Numbered from the stretch's first letter, positions 17,254-26,206 are shown. The stretch is DNA of 64,000 bases from Litorimonas sp049647245 (GCA_049647245.1 JBARXH010000205.1:1-64000), one strand, 5' to 3'. Numbers and translations: made by a program. The notes: generated by a model from the sequence alone, not told the origin.

Positions 17254-18219
17254 CTAGGGTGGATCAGGGACCATCGGGCGAAGCCGATAGCCACCGTTGG
17301 TGCTGTCGCTTCCGAGCACTTCGAGGACATCTGTCACGCGGCGCACTCCAGATCGGTTCTCGATCCCGACGACGACGTTGACCGCTGCGGCAATGAGTTT
17401 GCGAGGCACGCTTTGAACGACTTCGCCGACAAGCTGCTCCAGACGGTCGAGACCATCGGCGGCGCTGTTGGCGTGTACCGTGGCGAGACCACCCGGGTGT
17501 CCGGTGGACCAGGCTTTGAGAAGATCGAGTGCTTCACCCCCACGGACTTCACCAACGACGATGCGGTCCGGTCTCAGGCGGAGTGTTGAGCGCAATAGGT
17601 TAGCCATAGAGACTGTCGGCTGGGTGCGAAGAGCGACACAGTCATCGGCGTTGCATTGGAGCTCGCGTGTGTCCTCCAGAATAAGGACGCGATGACCCGT
17701 GTCAGCGACTTCGGACAGGAGGGCATTGGCAAAGGTTGTCTTGCCTGAGCCCGTTCCACCGACGATTAAGATGTTTTTGCGATCGACGACAGCGGAGCGA
17801 AGTAGGTCAGCGGTCTGGTTATCCATTGTGCCTGCGTCGACATAGTCGTGGAGCGTATACACGCGCGCAGCATGATTGCGGATCGAGAAGGACGGGGCCT
17901 GCACCACCGGAGGTAAAATGCCCTCGAACCGTTGGCCGCCGATGGGCAACTCCGCGCTGACGATAGGGTGCTCTCGCGTGACGTCTTGTCCAGCCAAGCT
18001 CGCAACGAGGCGCACGATCCGCTCCGCCTTCTCGGACGTGATGATCGTACCGCGTGTCAGGCGGCCTTGGCCTGCTGTCTCGATCCAGAGCTTGCCGTCC
18101 GGATTCTGCATAATCTCAACTACGGTTGGGTCTGACAGAGCCTTGCAGATGACGGGACCGAATGCGCTGCGTAGCATGGCGTCCGTGCGAAGGCGGCTTG
18201 GTGAATCACGTTCAATCAT
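17254..18219 (-). CDS. trbB: Conjugal transfer ATPase TrbB (VirB11-like)
   Basis: A hexameric traffic ATPase of 321 residues working at the cytoplasmic base of the secretion channel. Walker A is IVGGTGSGKTTFANALL; the Asp box is LILEDTRELQ; Walker B-like RPDRIVVGEVRGGEALDLL and the TGHPGGLATVHANSA His box follow. The start at 18219 has an ideal AAGGAGGT ribosome site within the end of the copG-like gene; an in-frame ATG 15 bases further upstream is less likely. No defects are seen. Confidence 0.93.
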   Translation of the reverse strand: MIERDSPSRLRTDAMLRSAFGPVICKALSDPTVVEIMQNPDGKLWIETAGQGRLTRGTIITSEKAERIVRLVASLAGQDVTREHPIVSAELPIGGQRFEGILPPVVQAPSFSIRNHAARVYTLHDYVDAGTMDNQTADLLRSAVVDRKNILIVGGTGSGKTTFANALLSEVADTGHRVLILEDTRELQCNADDCVALRTQPTVSMANLLRSTLRLRPDRIVVGEVRGGEALDLLKAWSTGHPGGLATVHANSAADGLDRLEQLVGEVVQSVPRKLIAAAVNVVVGIENRSGVRRVTDVLEVLGSDSTNGGYRLRPMVPDPP

Positions 18220-18727
18220 TGGAACCTCCTTCATTTTCGGACATGGCGTCCGAGCGTTCCGGAGCCGGTGCGTTCATTGTCTCCAGTTGTTCCTTCGTGA
18301 AAAACGAACTGATATCGGCCATAACATCCTCAGCACGTGCGAGTATGCCTCGAGTGCTATCCGACCTGACCGTAGTCAGATCTTCGATGAAGCGATTAAA
18401 GCGTAAGATGCCCAGATCACTTGCCGTTTCACGCCGGTCTGACGGGATCTCCGGGATGAGCGTCAGGAAATATTGTATAAAGAGTCCTAGGGCGTCCGAC
18501 ACGACGGCGAGCTTCCGGGTGTGGACTTCGTCGGCCCGGTTCATCCGGTCCATTCGACGTAGAAGCGGATTGTTTTGTGCGTGAACCCGGTCTTCGGAGT
18601 ACCAGAGCGTCAAAGCCTGTTCGGCAATCTCCGAGTAGCTCATGCCCGGACGGCTGGCGTCGAGTTTCAAGCGAAGGAAAATCTTGTCCGATAGATAGAC
18701 GGTCACTTTGGGTTTGGCCGTTACCAT
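18212..18727 (-). CDS. CopG/ribbon-helix-helix family protein of the conjugation operon
   Basis: A 171-residue protein with an N-terminal ribbon-helix-helix pattern: KVTVYLSDKIFLRLKLDA forms the strand and first helix, and SYSEIAEQALTLWYSEDR the second. A long helical C-terminal part follows, ending in a polar tail. In trb operons such a CopG-like gene regularly sits between traG and trbB and may autoregulate the operon or act at oriT. It overlaps trbB, and one base separates it from the small gene upstream. Confidence 0.8.
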   Translation of the reverse strand: MVTAKPKVTVYLSDKIFLRLKLDASRPGMSYSEIAEQALTLWYSEDRVHAQNNPLLRRMDRMNRADEVHTRKLAVVSDALGLFIQYFLTLIPEIPSDRRETASDLGILRFNRFIEDLTTVRSDSTRGILARAEDVMADISSFFTKEQLETMNAPAPERSDAMSENEGGSND

Positions 18728-18728
18728 T

Positions 18729-18932
18729 CTAACCTCCCGCGCTCAGATCGGAGAAGGTGATCTGGCAAAGGCAAGCCTTGTCATTTGCCGGTATTGTTGG
18801 CGTCGTATCCGGGATATGAACGACGAGCAGTTCCAGCACCTTCGAAATCGTTTCTTGTCGGCGGGCCGAAACCGCGAGCGTTTCAGCGATCATGTCGAGG
18901 CGTTTGAGGATGTCGTTTTGGTCAGGGGTCAT
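18729..18932 (-). CDS. Small uncharacterised protein between traG and copG
   Basis: A 67-residue frame that starts with an ATG overlapping the traG stop by four bases and ends one base before the copG-like gene. The tight packing is the main reason to believe it. The predicted protein is a single helix-rich unit (DILKRLDMIAETLAVSARRQ) with no signal or membrane segment. No family is recognised. Confidence 0.6.
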   Translation of the reverse strand: MTPDQNDILKRLDMIAETLAVSARRQETISKVLELLVVHIPDTTPTIPANDKACLCQITFSDLSAGG

Positions 18933-20947
18933 GTCATGCCTTTCAGGTCGATGCCTGGCGTGTCCTGCCCAATGGCGAAGACCGTGCGGGGAAGCGTAGG
19001 TTGGAGGGAGGCGTCTGATTGCGCGTCGGCACCTACCTCGGCGGTCGTCTCAAGCGGCTCGGTGTTGTTCGAGCGTTCCTTCAACTCTTGCCGGTCCGGC
19101 GCCCGCTCTTTGCCGCCGTCGCTCTGCGGGGCAAAGGCGGCACTGGCAGTCGCTTTGTAGAGCGTATCGACGATGTCGGCCGTTCGGTGACCCCAGTCAT
19201 CCCGACGAGGGGGAGGACGGTCGCCATAGGAATGACTAGGGTCGTTCAACACCGGGGGTGGAGTGACCCGGCCGTTGAAATTCTTGTCCGCATAATAGCG
19301 AATCTTGTTTGCGCGGATCGGCGGTGTGCCGGAGATGAGCACCACCTGCTCATCGCTCGGCAGCTGCATGACCTCGCCGGGTGTCAGAAGCTGGCGCGCC
19401 GTCTCCTGCCGGGAGACCATGACGTGCGATAGCCAGGGCGCGAGGCGATGTCCGGCATAGTTGCGCATGGCGCGCATTTCCGTGGTCGAGCCCAAAGCGT
19501 CGCTAACCCGCTTGGCCGTGCGCTCATCGTTCGTCGCGAACGCGATCCGCACATGGCAGTTGTCGAGAATGGAGTTGTTCGGGCCGTAGGCTTTCTCGAT
19601 CTGGTTGAGCGATTGCGCGATCAGAAAAGCGCGCAAGCCATATCCCGCCATGAAGGCCAGCGCGCTTTCGAAGAAGTCGAGCCGCCCAAGCGCAGGGAAT
19701 TCGTCCAGCATCAGGAGAACCTGGCGGCGTGAAGTCCCGTCGATCTCTCCGTCCAGTTTTTCGGTCAACCGGCGACCAATCTGGTTCAGAATCAGCCGCA
19801 CAAGGGGCTTTGTGCGAGAGATGTCGGATGGTGGAACGACCAGGTAGAGCGAGACGGGCTTCTCCGCGCTCACCAGATCCTCGATCCGCCAATCGCAACG
19901 TGAGGTCACCTCGGCCACGGTCGGGTCGCGATACAGGCCTAGGAAGCTCATCGCCGTCGAGAGCACGCCAGAGCGTTCGTTCTCAGACTTGTTGAGCAGT
20001 TCTCGTGCCGCCTGCGCGACGACGGGATGGACCTTCGGAGTAGCTGCATCCCCGCAGCCGAGGTGATTGGTGGACATCATCGCCCGCAACGTCTTCTCAA
20101 ATGAGCGCGCGGGGTCAGACAGAAAGGTGGCAACGCGGGAAAGGGTCTTCTCTTCCTCCGCGTAAAGGACGTGTAGGATAGCGCCTACAAGCAGGGCATG
20201 CCCGGTCTTTTCCCAATGGGAACGGCGCTCTAGGGCACCTTCTGGATCGACGAGGATGTCGGCAATGTTCTGAACGTCACGGACCTCATTCCGGCCCAAT
20301 CTAACTTCCAGCAGCGGGTTGTACTTCGCAGAGGCAGGATTGGTCGGATCGAACAGCAAGCAATGCGAGAAGATCGAGCGCCAGCCTGATGTGAGCTGCC
20401 AGTTCTCGCCTTTAATGTCGTGAATAACGGCGGAATGAGGCCAGGACAGCAAGGTCGGAATGACGAGACCAACGCCCTTGCCCGACCGGGTCGGTGCAAA
20501 CGTCATAATGTGTTCGGGGCCGTCGTGGCGGAGATAGTCGGATTTGGTGCGTCCTATGAAGACGCCATCGTGCCTGAAGAGGCCAGCGCGCTTCATGTCT
20601 GAAATGTCAGCCCATCGCGATGAGCCGAAGGTTGTCAGCTTCCTGGCTTGGCGTCCGCGCGAGACCGAGCCAATGATCGCGAAGACAACTCCAAGAAAGG
20701 TAAACCCGATGACGATCCGCCCGCCCGTATTGAAAACGTCCGGCGCATAAGGCTCGAAAGCGTACCACCATTCGAAGAGCCTCCACGGATAGTAGACCGG
20801 CGTATCGCCTGCCAGAAACCATGGGGCGCCCAAATATGAGTCGAACCGAAGTTCAGTCGCGACCCATTGTGTCGCTGTCCATAGGCCTGTGCCGATCGTC
20901 GTGAAAACGACGGTAACTTGGCCGATGAGAATGGACTGGGGCGACAT
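18929..20947 (-). CDS. traG: Type IV coupling protein TraG (VirD4-like)
   Basis: A 672-residue inner-membrane ATPase that passes the relaxase-DNA complex to the channel. Two N-terminal membrane segments are followed by the nucleotide-binding domain: Walker A is TFAPTRSGKGVGLVIPTLLS, and VLLMLDEFPALGRL is Walker B. The FLIAQSLNQIEKAYG region is characteristic of TraG. GAGG precedes the ATG. It is the first gene of the minus-strand transfer operon, and the intergenic stretch 20948-21247 holds its promoter region. The C-terminal ~70 residues are polar and variable. Confidence 0.93.
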   Translation of the reverse strand: MSPQSILIGQVTVVFTTIGTGLWTATQWVATELRFDSYLGAPWFLAGDTPVYYPWRLFEWWYAFEPYAPDVFNTGGRIVIGFTFLGVVFAIIGSVSRGRQARKLTTFGSSRWADISDMKRAGLFRHDGVFIGRTKSDYLRHDGPEHIMTFAPTRSGKGVGLVIPTLLSWPHSAVIHDIKGENWQLTSGWRSIFSHCLLFDPTNPASAKYNPLLEVRLGRNEVRDVQNIADILVDPEGALERRSHWEKTGHALLVGAILHVLYAEEEKTLSRVATFLSDPARSFEKTLRAMMSTNHLGCGDAATPKVHPVVAQAARELLNKSENERSGVLSTAMSFLGLYRDPTVAEVTSRCDWRIEDLVSAEKPVSLYLVVPPSDISRTKPLVRLILNQIGRRLTEKLDGEIDGTSRRQVLLMLDEFPALGRLDFFESALAFMAGYGLRAFLIAQSLNQIEKAYGPNNSILDNCHVRIAFATNDERTAKRVSDALGSTTEMRAMRNYAGHRLAPWLSHVMVSRQETARQLLTPGEVMQLPSDEQVVLISGTPPIRANKIRYYADKNFNGRVTPPPVLNDPSHSYGDRPPPRRDDWGHRTADIVDTLYKATASAAFAPQSDGGKERAPDRQELKERSNNTEPLETTAEVGADAQSDASLQPTLPRTVFAIGQDTPGIDLKGMT

Positions 20948-20950
20948 GAA

Positions 20951-20976
20951 AAGCCTCGGGTGAAAGTTCGAGGCTT
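20951..20976. promoter_or_regulatory. Inverted repeat in the traG leader
   Basis: AAGCCTCG and CGAGGCTT face each other across 10 bases just upstream of the traG start. The right arm belongs to TTCGAGGCTTAAG, also present between trbB and trbC. It may be an operator or a leader hairpin. The rest of 20977-21247 is AT-rich and holds the start region of the divergent gene; no clear promoter consensus was picked out. Confidence 0.4.
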
Positions 20977-21247
20977 AAGATCAGGGTAGATACGGGATTT
21001 GGCTATTTAGGCGAGTCGAGTTTGGTCAAGTCTGGAAAAGGGTCGGCTTAGAATTGAAGAGGGTTTGGTTCGAAATGCTCAGTCGATATCAACACATAAG
21101 GTCATCAAGTCCGCACAGTTAAGTCTCATGGCTGTGGCAATAGCGAAGAGTGCCTGCCATTAGTAGATGCCAGAGCGAGCAGCTTCGACGATGTGCGTTG
21201 GTTGAGTAAGCCGACTGTTCTGTAAATGAGAGAATAAAGGATTGAAG

Positions 21248-22384
21248 ATGTATTCAACCGACTTGCATTCCAAAGCTGGGAGTGGCCGTGAACCCTCTGT
21301 GAATGCTGGTAGCGTAGAAGTTAAAATCGCCGGAAAGCTATTGAAAACCACACCTGTTTTCGATGCTTATTGGCGCTTCGCAGCTGCGCGCCAAAACGTC
21401 TTTCTAGCTAAGCATTTTCCGCAAAACGAGCCTCAAGGCTGCACGGTGGATCCTGTGATTAAGGCATATCGCTTTACGAATGCATACCGCGCATCAGATC
21501 GTGTTTCGCAATACCTAATCTCCCGTGTCGCTAAGGCGAGCTATTCAGAACGCAGTCTTTTTATAAGAGTTCTACTGTTCAAAATTTTCAACCGGATCGA
21601 CACGTGGGAGGCAATTCAGGCAGATACTGGAGATATCACGGAGACAAATTTTGACATCAAGACTATCGATGCAGTGCTCTCGAAACGCCAAGAAGACGGC
21701 AAAAGAAACTATTCTGCTGCTTATATAATGCCCTCTGCTGGTCGCCGTTTTGACTGCTCGAAAAAGCACACTAGCCATCTAAGTCTTATCAGTTGGATGC
21801 TGGGGGAAGAATTTCCAGAGCGACTAGCTGCGTGTGCGAGTATGGCGGATGCCTATGATCTCATGATCTCGGCGCCATCTATTGGGCCGTTCTTGGCCTA
21901 TCAATACGTGACTGACCTCAACTATTCACGCATTACGCGGTTCAGCGAGATGGAGTTCGTCAAGGCCGGGCCAGGAGCTCTCGACGGTATTTCTAAGTGC
22001 TTTCACTTAACAGAGAACCTGACGCCAGAGGACTGCATAACCTACATGGCGGAGTCTCAGGCAAAGCATTTTAATCGGCTCGAAATTGACTTCCCTTCTC
22101 TCTGGGGAAGGCCCTTGCAACTCATAGATTGCCAAAACTTATTTTGCGAAATATCGAAGTACAGTCGTGTGGCATTTCCGCATATCCAAGGCGTTGCAGG
22201 TCGAAAACGGATCAAGCAAAATTATTCTCCAAGCCAAAAGCCTGTTGAAAGTCTCTCTTATCCAGACGAGTGGAACATTGATCCGACGTCGGCCCCAGAA
22301 AATTTTCCGCCAAGCAGGGGTTTAGAGACTAGCGAGTGCGGGGTTGCTGAGCATTTTGGTGAACGGCAACCAATGTTGCTTTAA
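21248..22384 (+). CDS. 5-hmdU DNA kinase helical-domain protein (HMUDK_hel-like)
   Basis: A 378-residue protein. The ATG at 21248 has AAAGG seven bases upstream. Conserved blocks are FDAYWRFAAARQNVFL (residues ~38-53), YRFTNAYRASDRVSQYLI (74-91), FIRVLLFKIFNRIDTWEA, IGPFLAYQYVTDLNYS and AGPGALDGISKCF. These match my knowledge of the helical domain found in phage 5-hydroxymethyl-dU DNA kinases and the related alpha-glutamyl/putrescinyl-thymine pyrophosphorylase clades, which act in thymine hypermodification. No P-loop kinase domain is fused here. The gene runs divergently from traG and converges with the operon at 22381-26830, overlapping its last gene by four bases. GC is lower than in the surrounding genes. 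Confidence 0.75.
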   Translation: MYSTDLHSKAGSGREPSVNAGSVEVKIAGKLLKTTPVFDAYWRFAAARQNVFLAKHFPQNEPQGCTVDPVIKAYRFTNAYRASDRVSQYLISRVAKASYSERSLFIRVLLFKIFNRIDTWEAIQADTGDITETNFDIKTIDAVLSKRQEDGKRNYSAAYIMPSAGRRFDCSKKHTSHLSLISWMLGEEFPERLAACASMADAYDLMISAPSIGPFLAYQYVTDLNYSRITRFSEMEFVKAGPGALDGISKCFHLTENLTPEDCITYMAESQAKHFNRLEIDFPSLWGRPLQLIDCQNLFCEISKYSRVAFPHIQGVAGRKRIKQNYSPSQKPVESLSYPDEWNIDPTSAPENFPPSRGLETSECGVAEHFGERQPMLL

Positions 22385-23754
22385 GCGGAGGCTTTACCCT
22401 TGAGCTCTTGAAACGTCAGAGTACGAGCATTGGCATCGCCGATGACGATACCACCTCCGCTCTCCCGAAGCTTTGCGAACATCCGGTATCCTTGAATGAT
22501 GGCACTTTCCCAATCTTGTTGGGTGTTATATTGAACCTCATATGTCCGTGTCTGATCGTGCAGACGCTTTAGGAAGTCGAAGCCTATAGCACCTGGAAAG
22601 TCGTAGACTGAGCCACTGAATAGTTTGCTTGATTCATATTCTGCTGCCGCGTCCTCAGCATGGCGCCGAAGGCGCTCGGCATGAGTATGAATTTGCAATA
22701 TCAACGACTCCTCGAGGACTTTAGCGCGCCCACCATCTTGGACCGACTCGTCAAACCCAGTGACAGGAGTATTGCGCTTCAAGCCCATGAACTTCCGAAA
22801 AACTGGTGACCATCCGAGAAAGACGATGAAAGAAAGATGCATCACATCATGAAATCGGTAGGCATCATCTTCGATGTGATTATCCTCAAGTTCGTTGCCC
22901 ATCGGACGCCACTCGCCGTCAATCCGCCATGAGACTTCAGATACTCCTTCACCAATATCACGGAAGCGAAACTTCATCGTCTCAGGAAAGCGTTCGTCTT
23001 CCGGGAAAGCAAAATCGTGACAAGGCGTATCTATCTCAGACAGGTTCCTGAATTCAGCCTTCCGCATGGCTACTCCGACCGATTCAGATAAGTCTATTTC
23101 GTATAATGAGGCTAAGGCAGACAAGTGCCATACGATCTCGCCGAGAGCGTCCACGGTATCTTTAGGGTATACTTCGTGATTGAGAGCGTGCTCCACCTCC
23201 GGGAGCATTTCACGAGCGAGCTGTGCCGTAAGTTGCTGCAAAACCGCGACACAAACTTCGCGCAAATCAGAGCCCTTCGTCCGAGCCGTCTCCTTGGCGC
23301 TCGTCTGATAGCCGTCTAACGTTCTCTCGCCTTCAAGATAATTTCGCGCAGCTGACAGGAAGTCCGAGACTTTGGCCTCGCCTAGGCGTGCCTGAATCCG
23401 TTTTTGTTCATAACGTGAGCCAGAAAGTTCATTCTGAAGTTTCTCGATGTCGGCACTGAAAATATCATCGGCGCGCGGGTCGCCTTCGATAGCGCGAACG
23501 ACTTTCGCAAGCATGACGACATACCAGAGCGCGTCGCCGATCTCTTCACGAAGCTCTCCCCTCAGAAGGCTCCTGCCAATGTTACCATTCTCCAGACTTG
23601 GATCGAGTAGGTCTGCCTTTTTCAGTGTGGCGATCACTGATCCAACTTCGCTGAAAAGGCCGTAGCGAGCGATACGAAGCCGTTCAAAATCATCATGCTT
23701 CTTCTTCGAAACATCTGAAGCTTCGACGAAGTCATAGAAGTCTTGGACAGTCAT
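22381..23754 (-). CDS. MazG-like nucleotide pyrophosphohydrolase with extra C-terminal domain
   Basis: A 457-residue protein. The first MazG-type helical bundle is marked by GLFSEVGSVIA and REEIGDALWYVVMLAKVV (residues ~31-90), giving the EExxE/ExxD metal-binding layout. A second, weaker copy appears around DTVDALGEIVWHLSALASLY (~203-222). The C-terminal part has YRFHDVMHLSF and FLGWSPVFRKFM, a block I associate with a subset of bacterial MazG-related pyrophosphatases. The expected reaction is hydrolysis of (d)NTPs to NMPs and PPi. It is the last gene of the operon, five bases behind the thymidylate-synthase-like gene. Confidence 0.72.
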   Translation of the reverse strand: MTVQDFYDFVEASDVSKKKHDDFERLRIARYGLFSEVGSVIATLKKADLLDPSLENGNIGRSLLRGELREEIGDALWYVVMLAKVVRAIEGDPRADDIFSADIEKLQNELSGSRYEQKRIQARLGEAKVSDFLSAARNYLEGERTLDGYQTSAKETARTKGSDLREVCVAVLQQLTAQLAREMLPEVEHALNHEVYPKDTVDALGEIVWHLSALASLYEIDLSESVGVAMRKAEFRNLSEIDTPCHDFAFPEDERFPETMKFRFRDIGEGVSEVSWRIDGEWRPMGNELEDNHIEDDAYRFHDVMHLSFIVFLGWSPVFRKFMGLKRNTPVTGFDESVQDGGRAKVLEESLILQIHTHAERLRRHAEDAAAEYESSKLFSGSVYDFPGAIGFDFLKRLHDQTRTYEVQYNTQQDWESAIIQGYRMFAKLRESGGGIVIGDANARTLTFQELKGKASA

Positions 23755-23759
23755 GACTT

Positions 23760-24554
23760 TTACTCCTCGTATGTTTGCTTGCAGTCCGCGATCAAAGCTT
23801 TCGCTCCTGGACCATCAAGTTCACCATGGGATGACACAATCGTCAAAGTCCCTGGTGTAAGGTCTGCATTCTCGCTAATGAAAGACAGAAGGCCGCTCAA
23901 ACCCAGCATGTTCCCTAGAGTTCGCGAGATGTAGTAATGGTTACGGTAGAATGCTGTCATGTGAAGCGTATCCGGCCCGCCATCCGTAGGCACCGGCTTC
24001 AGCTCAATCAAGCTCAAGCATTGCCTACCAATATTCCCAGCGCGATCGACACGCGGGTCGAATGTGGCAAGCTCGTAGGCCTGATAATAATTGGCTTTTG
24101 CAGACCCGGTCGAGCTATAGAGCGCCAATTTCTCAATAACGTCTTTGAGTTGGTTAATTGTGCGCCTCTCCGGATCTCCGCGTTTGTGCGTTTTGGGATC
24201 GTCGATAGGCCAATCGATTAGGCGCTCGAAATACCTCCCCCACCCAGCCTTTTGCTCTCTTTGCCGGGGCATACCCTGGAGATAGCGAGAGTAGAGCGAG
24301 TCTTGTCCCCTCTCATCATACAGATCCATCGGAAAAATCGTGTTGGCCACAGTATCCAGCCCGAATTTTCCTTTGCCGCGTAGGTACCCGTCGACAATAT
24401 GCATTACCGCTCTGTCGGCTTCGGAAAAGTCCCTAGGCTTGGCCGAGTGAAGAATAAGGTTGAGTAGGTCGCCTTTCTCTCGGAGCTTCCAAGCGCCGCC
24501 CAGCCAAGCTTCAACTATGCTTCCAGCGGCCGAAGTCGGGCTATAGGTTTTCAC
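23760..24554 (-). CDS. Divergent thymidylate-synthase-fold protein
   Basis: A 264-residue protein whose second half follows the thymidylate synthase core order. IGRQCLSLIELKP stands at the catalytic-Cys position; LHMTAFYRNHYYISRTLGNM and LGLSGLLSFISENADLTPGTL correspond to the RSxD...FN..SYA region with the Asn kept; SSHGEL corresponds to the DAHIY element with the His kept. The RSxD Ser and Asp are not kept, so substrate use must differ from dUMP methylation; hydroxymethylase-like chemistry on a pyrimidine is one possibility. The assignment rests on pattern reading. The gene overlaps the papain-like protease gene by four bases. Confidence 0.55.
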   Translation of the reverse strand: MKTYSPTSAAGSIVEAWLGGAWKLREKGDLLNLILHSAKPRDFSEADRAVMHIVDGYLRGKGKFGLDTVANTIFPMDLYDERGQDSLYSRYLQGMPRQREQKAGWGRYFERLIDWPIDDPKTHKRGDPERRTINQLKDVIEKLALYSSTGSAKANYYQAYELATFDPRVDRAGNIGRQCLSLIELKPVPTDGGPDTLHMTAFYRNHYYISRTLGNMLGLSGLLSFISENADLTPGTLTIVSSHGELDGPGAKALIADCKQTYEE

Positions 24555-25201
24555 AATATGGTCTCCTGCAGCGTGATGGCATCAACTGCCATGATCGTAA
24601 GGGCGTCTTCAGAAATCCAGCAGTAGCCGCCATCACCCCAAGCTTGCCCCCAACTGTTTCTGACCAGCAGATATGGAAGCCCGTTCTCACTTGCGGTTCC
24701 ACATAGAACAATGGCGTGCCCGGGTGCACTACGTCCAGGTGGCTGCGCAAGGTGGTTGATGCGTTTCGGTGCACCCTCCCCGCCAATCAAGAACTCCGGC
24801 GTGATCGCTACTCCTAGAATGATTGGAATTCCGAGTCCGACTACAGAACGTAGTTTTTCCGGCAGAGCATCATGTCGCAATAGCGAAGCATAATGTGAAC
24901 CGGTTAACCCATTCGTTGGGAGCCAATCGTGACTAGGTGGGAAAGGTTGATAAGGGCAGTCAGCCTCGAGTACTTGTCCATCAGCTTGAATGACATCGCC
25001 CAATTGATTGAAAGACATACCCTCGCCTTTGCCGGGAAAGCGAGATTGCGCATAAAAGTCCACCCATTGTGGACTCAGTATAACTTCGTCGGAAAGCGCA
25101 AAGGCATGCGCAGCCGCAGCTGCAAAAGCCGCGCAGGTTGGTCGGCGCCCTTGGTCTCTGACCGCGTTAAAGCCCGCACGAAGGTCGATTGCCACGTCCA
25201 C
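24551..25201 (-). CDS. Papain-like (C1A) cysteine protease
   Basis: A 216-residue compact protease with no signal peptide, so it should act in the cytoplasm. The papain catalytic set is complete: Gln17 in DQGRRPTCAAF (oxyanion hole), Cys23 exactly six residues later as in papain, His162 in PGHAIVLCG and Asn182 in VRNSWGQAWGDGGYCWI. It has no pro-domain. The next gene upstream encodes a chagasin-like domain, the fold of natural inhibitors of this protease family, so the two are probably a regulated pair. It overlaps the thymidylate-synthase-like gene by four bases. Confidence 0.85.
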   Translation of the reverse strand: MDVAIDLRAGFNAVRDQGRRPTCAAFAAAAAHAFALSDEVILSPQWVDFYAQSRFPGKGEGMSFNQLGDVIQADGQVLEADCPYQPFPPSHDWLPTNGLTGSHYASLLRHDALPEKLRSVVGLGIPIILGVAITPEFLIGGEGAPKRINHLAQPPGRSAPGHAIVLCGTASENGLPYLLVRNSWGQAWGDGGYCWISEDALTIMAVDAITLQETIL

Positions 25202-25213
25202 AGTCCTGCTCGC

Positions 25214-26206
25214 TCAGGCAGCCATCTGGTTCGCGTAAAGACCACTCTCGCGACCAACCCCATGCCGGTAGCCGAGCTCAAGTTCCTGAGCGATAGTGCT
25301 AGGTTGAAATAAACGGATCTCTTTAAGGCTGTAGGTGCCCGGAAGAAGCTCGGATGTGTCGCCAACGATCCATCGGCGAGCGGCAGCACCAAACTGGTTT
25401 TGCCGTGCGGCCACGCTTGTGTCCTCTAAAGTCGCAAAACCAGAATTCGACAAATCGTCATATGTCCAAACATAGCCTGTGCTTGGATTCTCTTGGAGTT
25501 TGAGTGCAAACAAATCTCCCGGCATTGCTTCGATAACTGCGCCGCGGTCGGCCTCAGTCAGTCGCCACACATCTCTATTGCGCCAGTCGCCATCATACGA
25601 GTCGCCAACAAGGTCTCGTTTCAAAGTCCGGGGCGCTACTTTTGCAAACTCTCTTCGTTGGGACGTGCTGATCAACCCTTCTCTCTGAAAAGCGAAGAGC
25701 GTTGCTTTGTAGCTCGATCCGTGACGCAAAGATGCCTGATAGATGTCCTGAGCTTGCAAAGTCTGCCCAGGTTGCAATCCCTGTCGGCGGAAGTGATTGA
25801 CCATCACAAAGGTCGGAAGGAGAAATGCGGAAGCGAAGACGTCGGCTTCTAACTCTTGGCGGGGCACACCAACGGTAGCAGACAGTGGCGAACGACGCAG
25901 AATGTCTTTGTCATCAGCATGAGGGTCATGCTTCATGATCATATGTCCGAGTTCATGAGCAGCTGTATACCGTTGCTGACCGACCGGACGCTCCGTGTTG
26001 ATAATTATACCCTTGCAATCCGACTTGAAGTAAGCACCCAAGAGTTTGTCCATTGGTCGAAACATGAGAACAGCACCGCTACGGTGAATCGTGGAATACA
26101 CGTCGATGCGCGTAAGTTCCTGACGGTCCATCCCATATGCGCGGTGCAACTCCTTGGCTGCGCGCGTGGCTTTCAGAACCAAGGCTCTATGCTCAGATCT
26201 ATTCAT
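25214..26206 (-). CDS. ImmA/IrrE metallopeptidase fused to a chagasin-like (I42) inhibitor domain
   Basis: A 330-residue two-domain protein. The N-terminal part is an ImmA/IrrE zinc peptidase with HELGH at residues 84-88 and ELEADVFASAFLLP (~118-131) supplying the third ligand. These enzymes typically cleave XRE-family repressors. Residues ~222-305 match the chagasin/I42 cysteine-protease inhibitor fold: NPSTGYVW (240-247), a GxxxRxW-like loop FGAAARRWI (272-280) and RLFQPS (298-303), the three loops that enter a papain active site. The gene overlaps the XRE gene by eight bases and lies 12 bases before the papain-like protease gene. Confidence 0.82.
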   Translation of the reverse strand: MNRSEHRALVLKATRAAKELHRAYGMDRQELTRIDVYSTIHRSGAVLMFRPMDKLLGAYFKSDCKGIIINTERPVGQQRYTAAHELGHMIMKHDPHADDKDILRRSPLSATVGVPRQELEADVFASAFLLPTFVMVNHFRRQGLQPGQTLQAQDIYQASLRHGSSYKATLFAFQREGLISTSQRREFAKVAPRTLKRDLVGDSYDGDWRNRDVWRLTEADRGAVIEAMPGDLFALKLQENPSTGYVWTYDDLSNSGFATLEDTSVAARQNQFGAAARRWIVGDTSELLPGTYSLKEIRLFQPSTIAQELELGYRHGVGRESGLYANQMAA

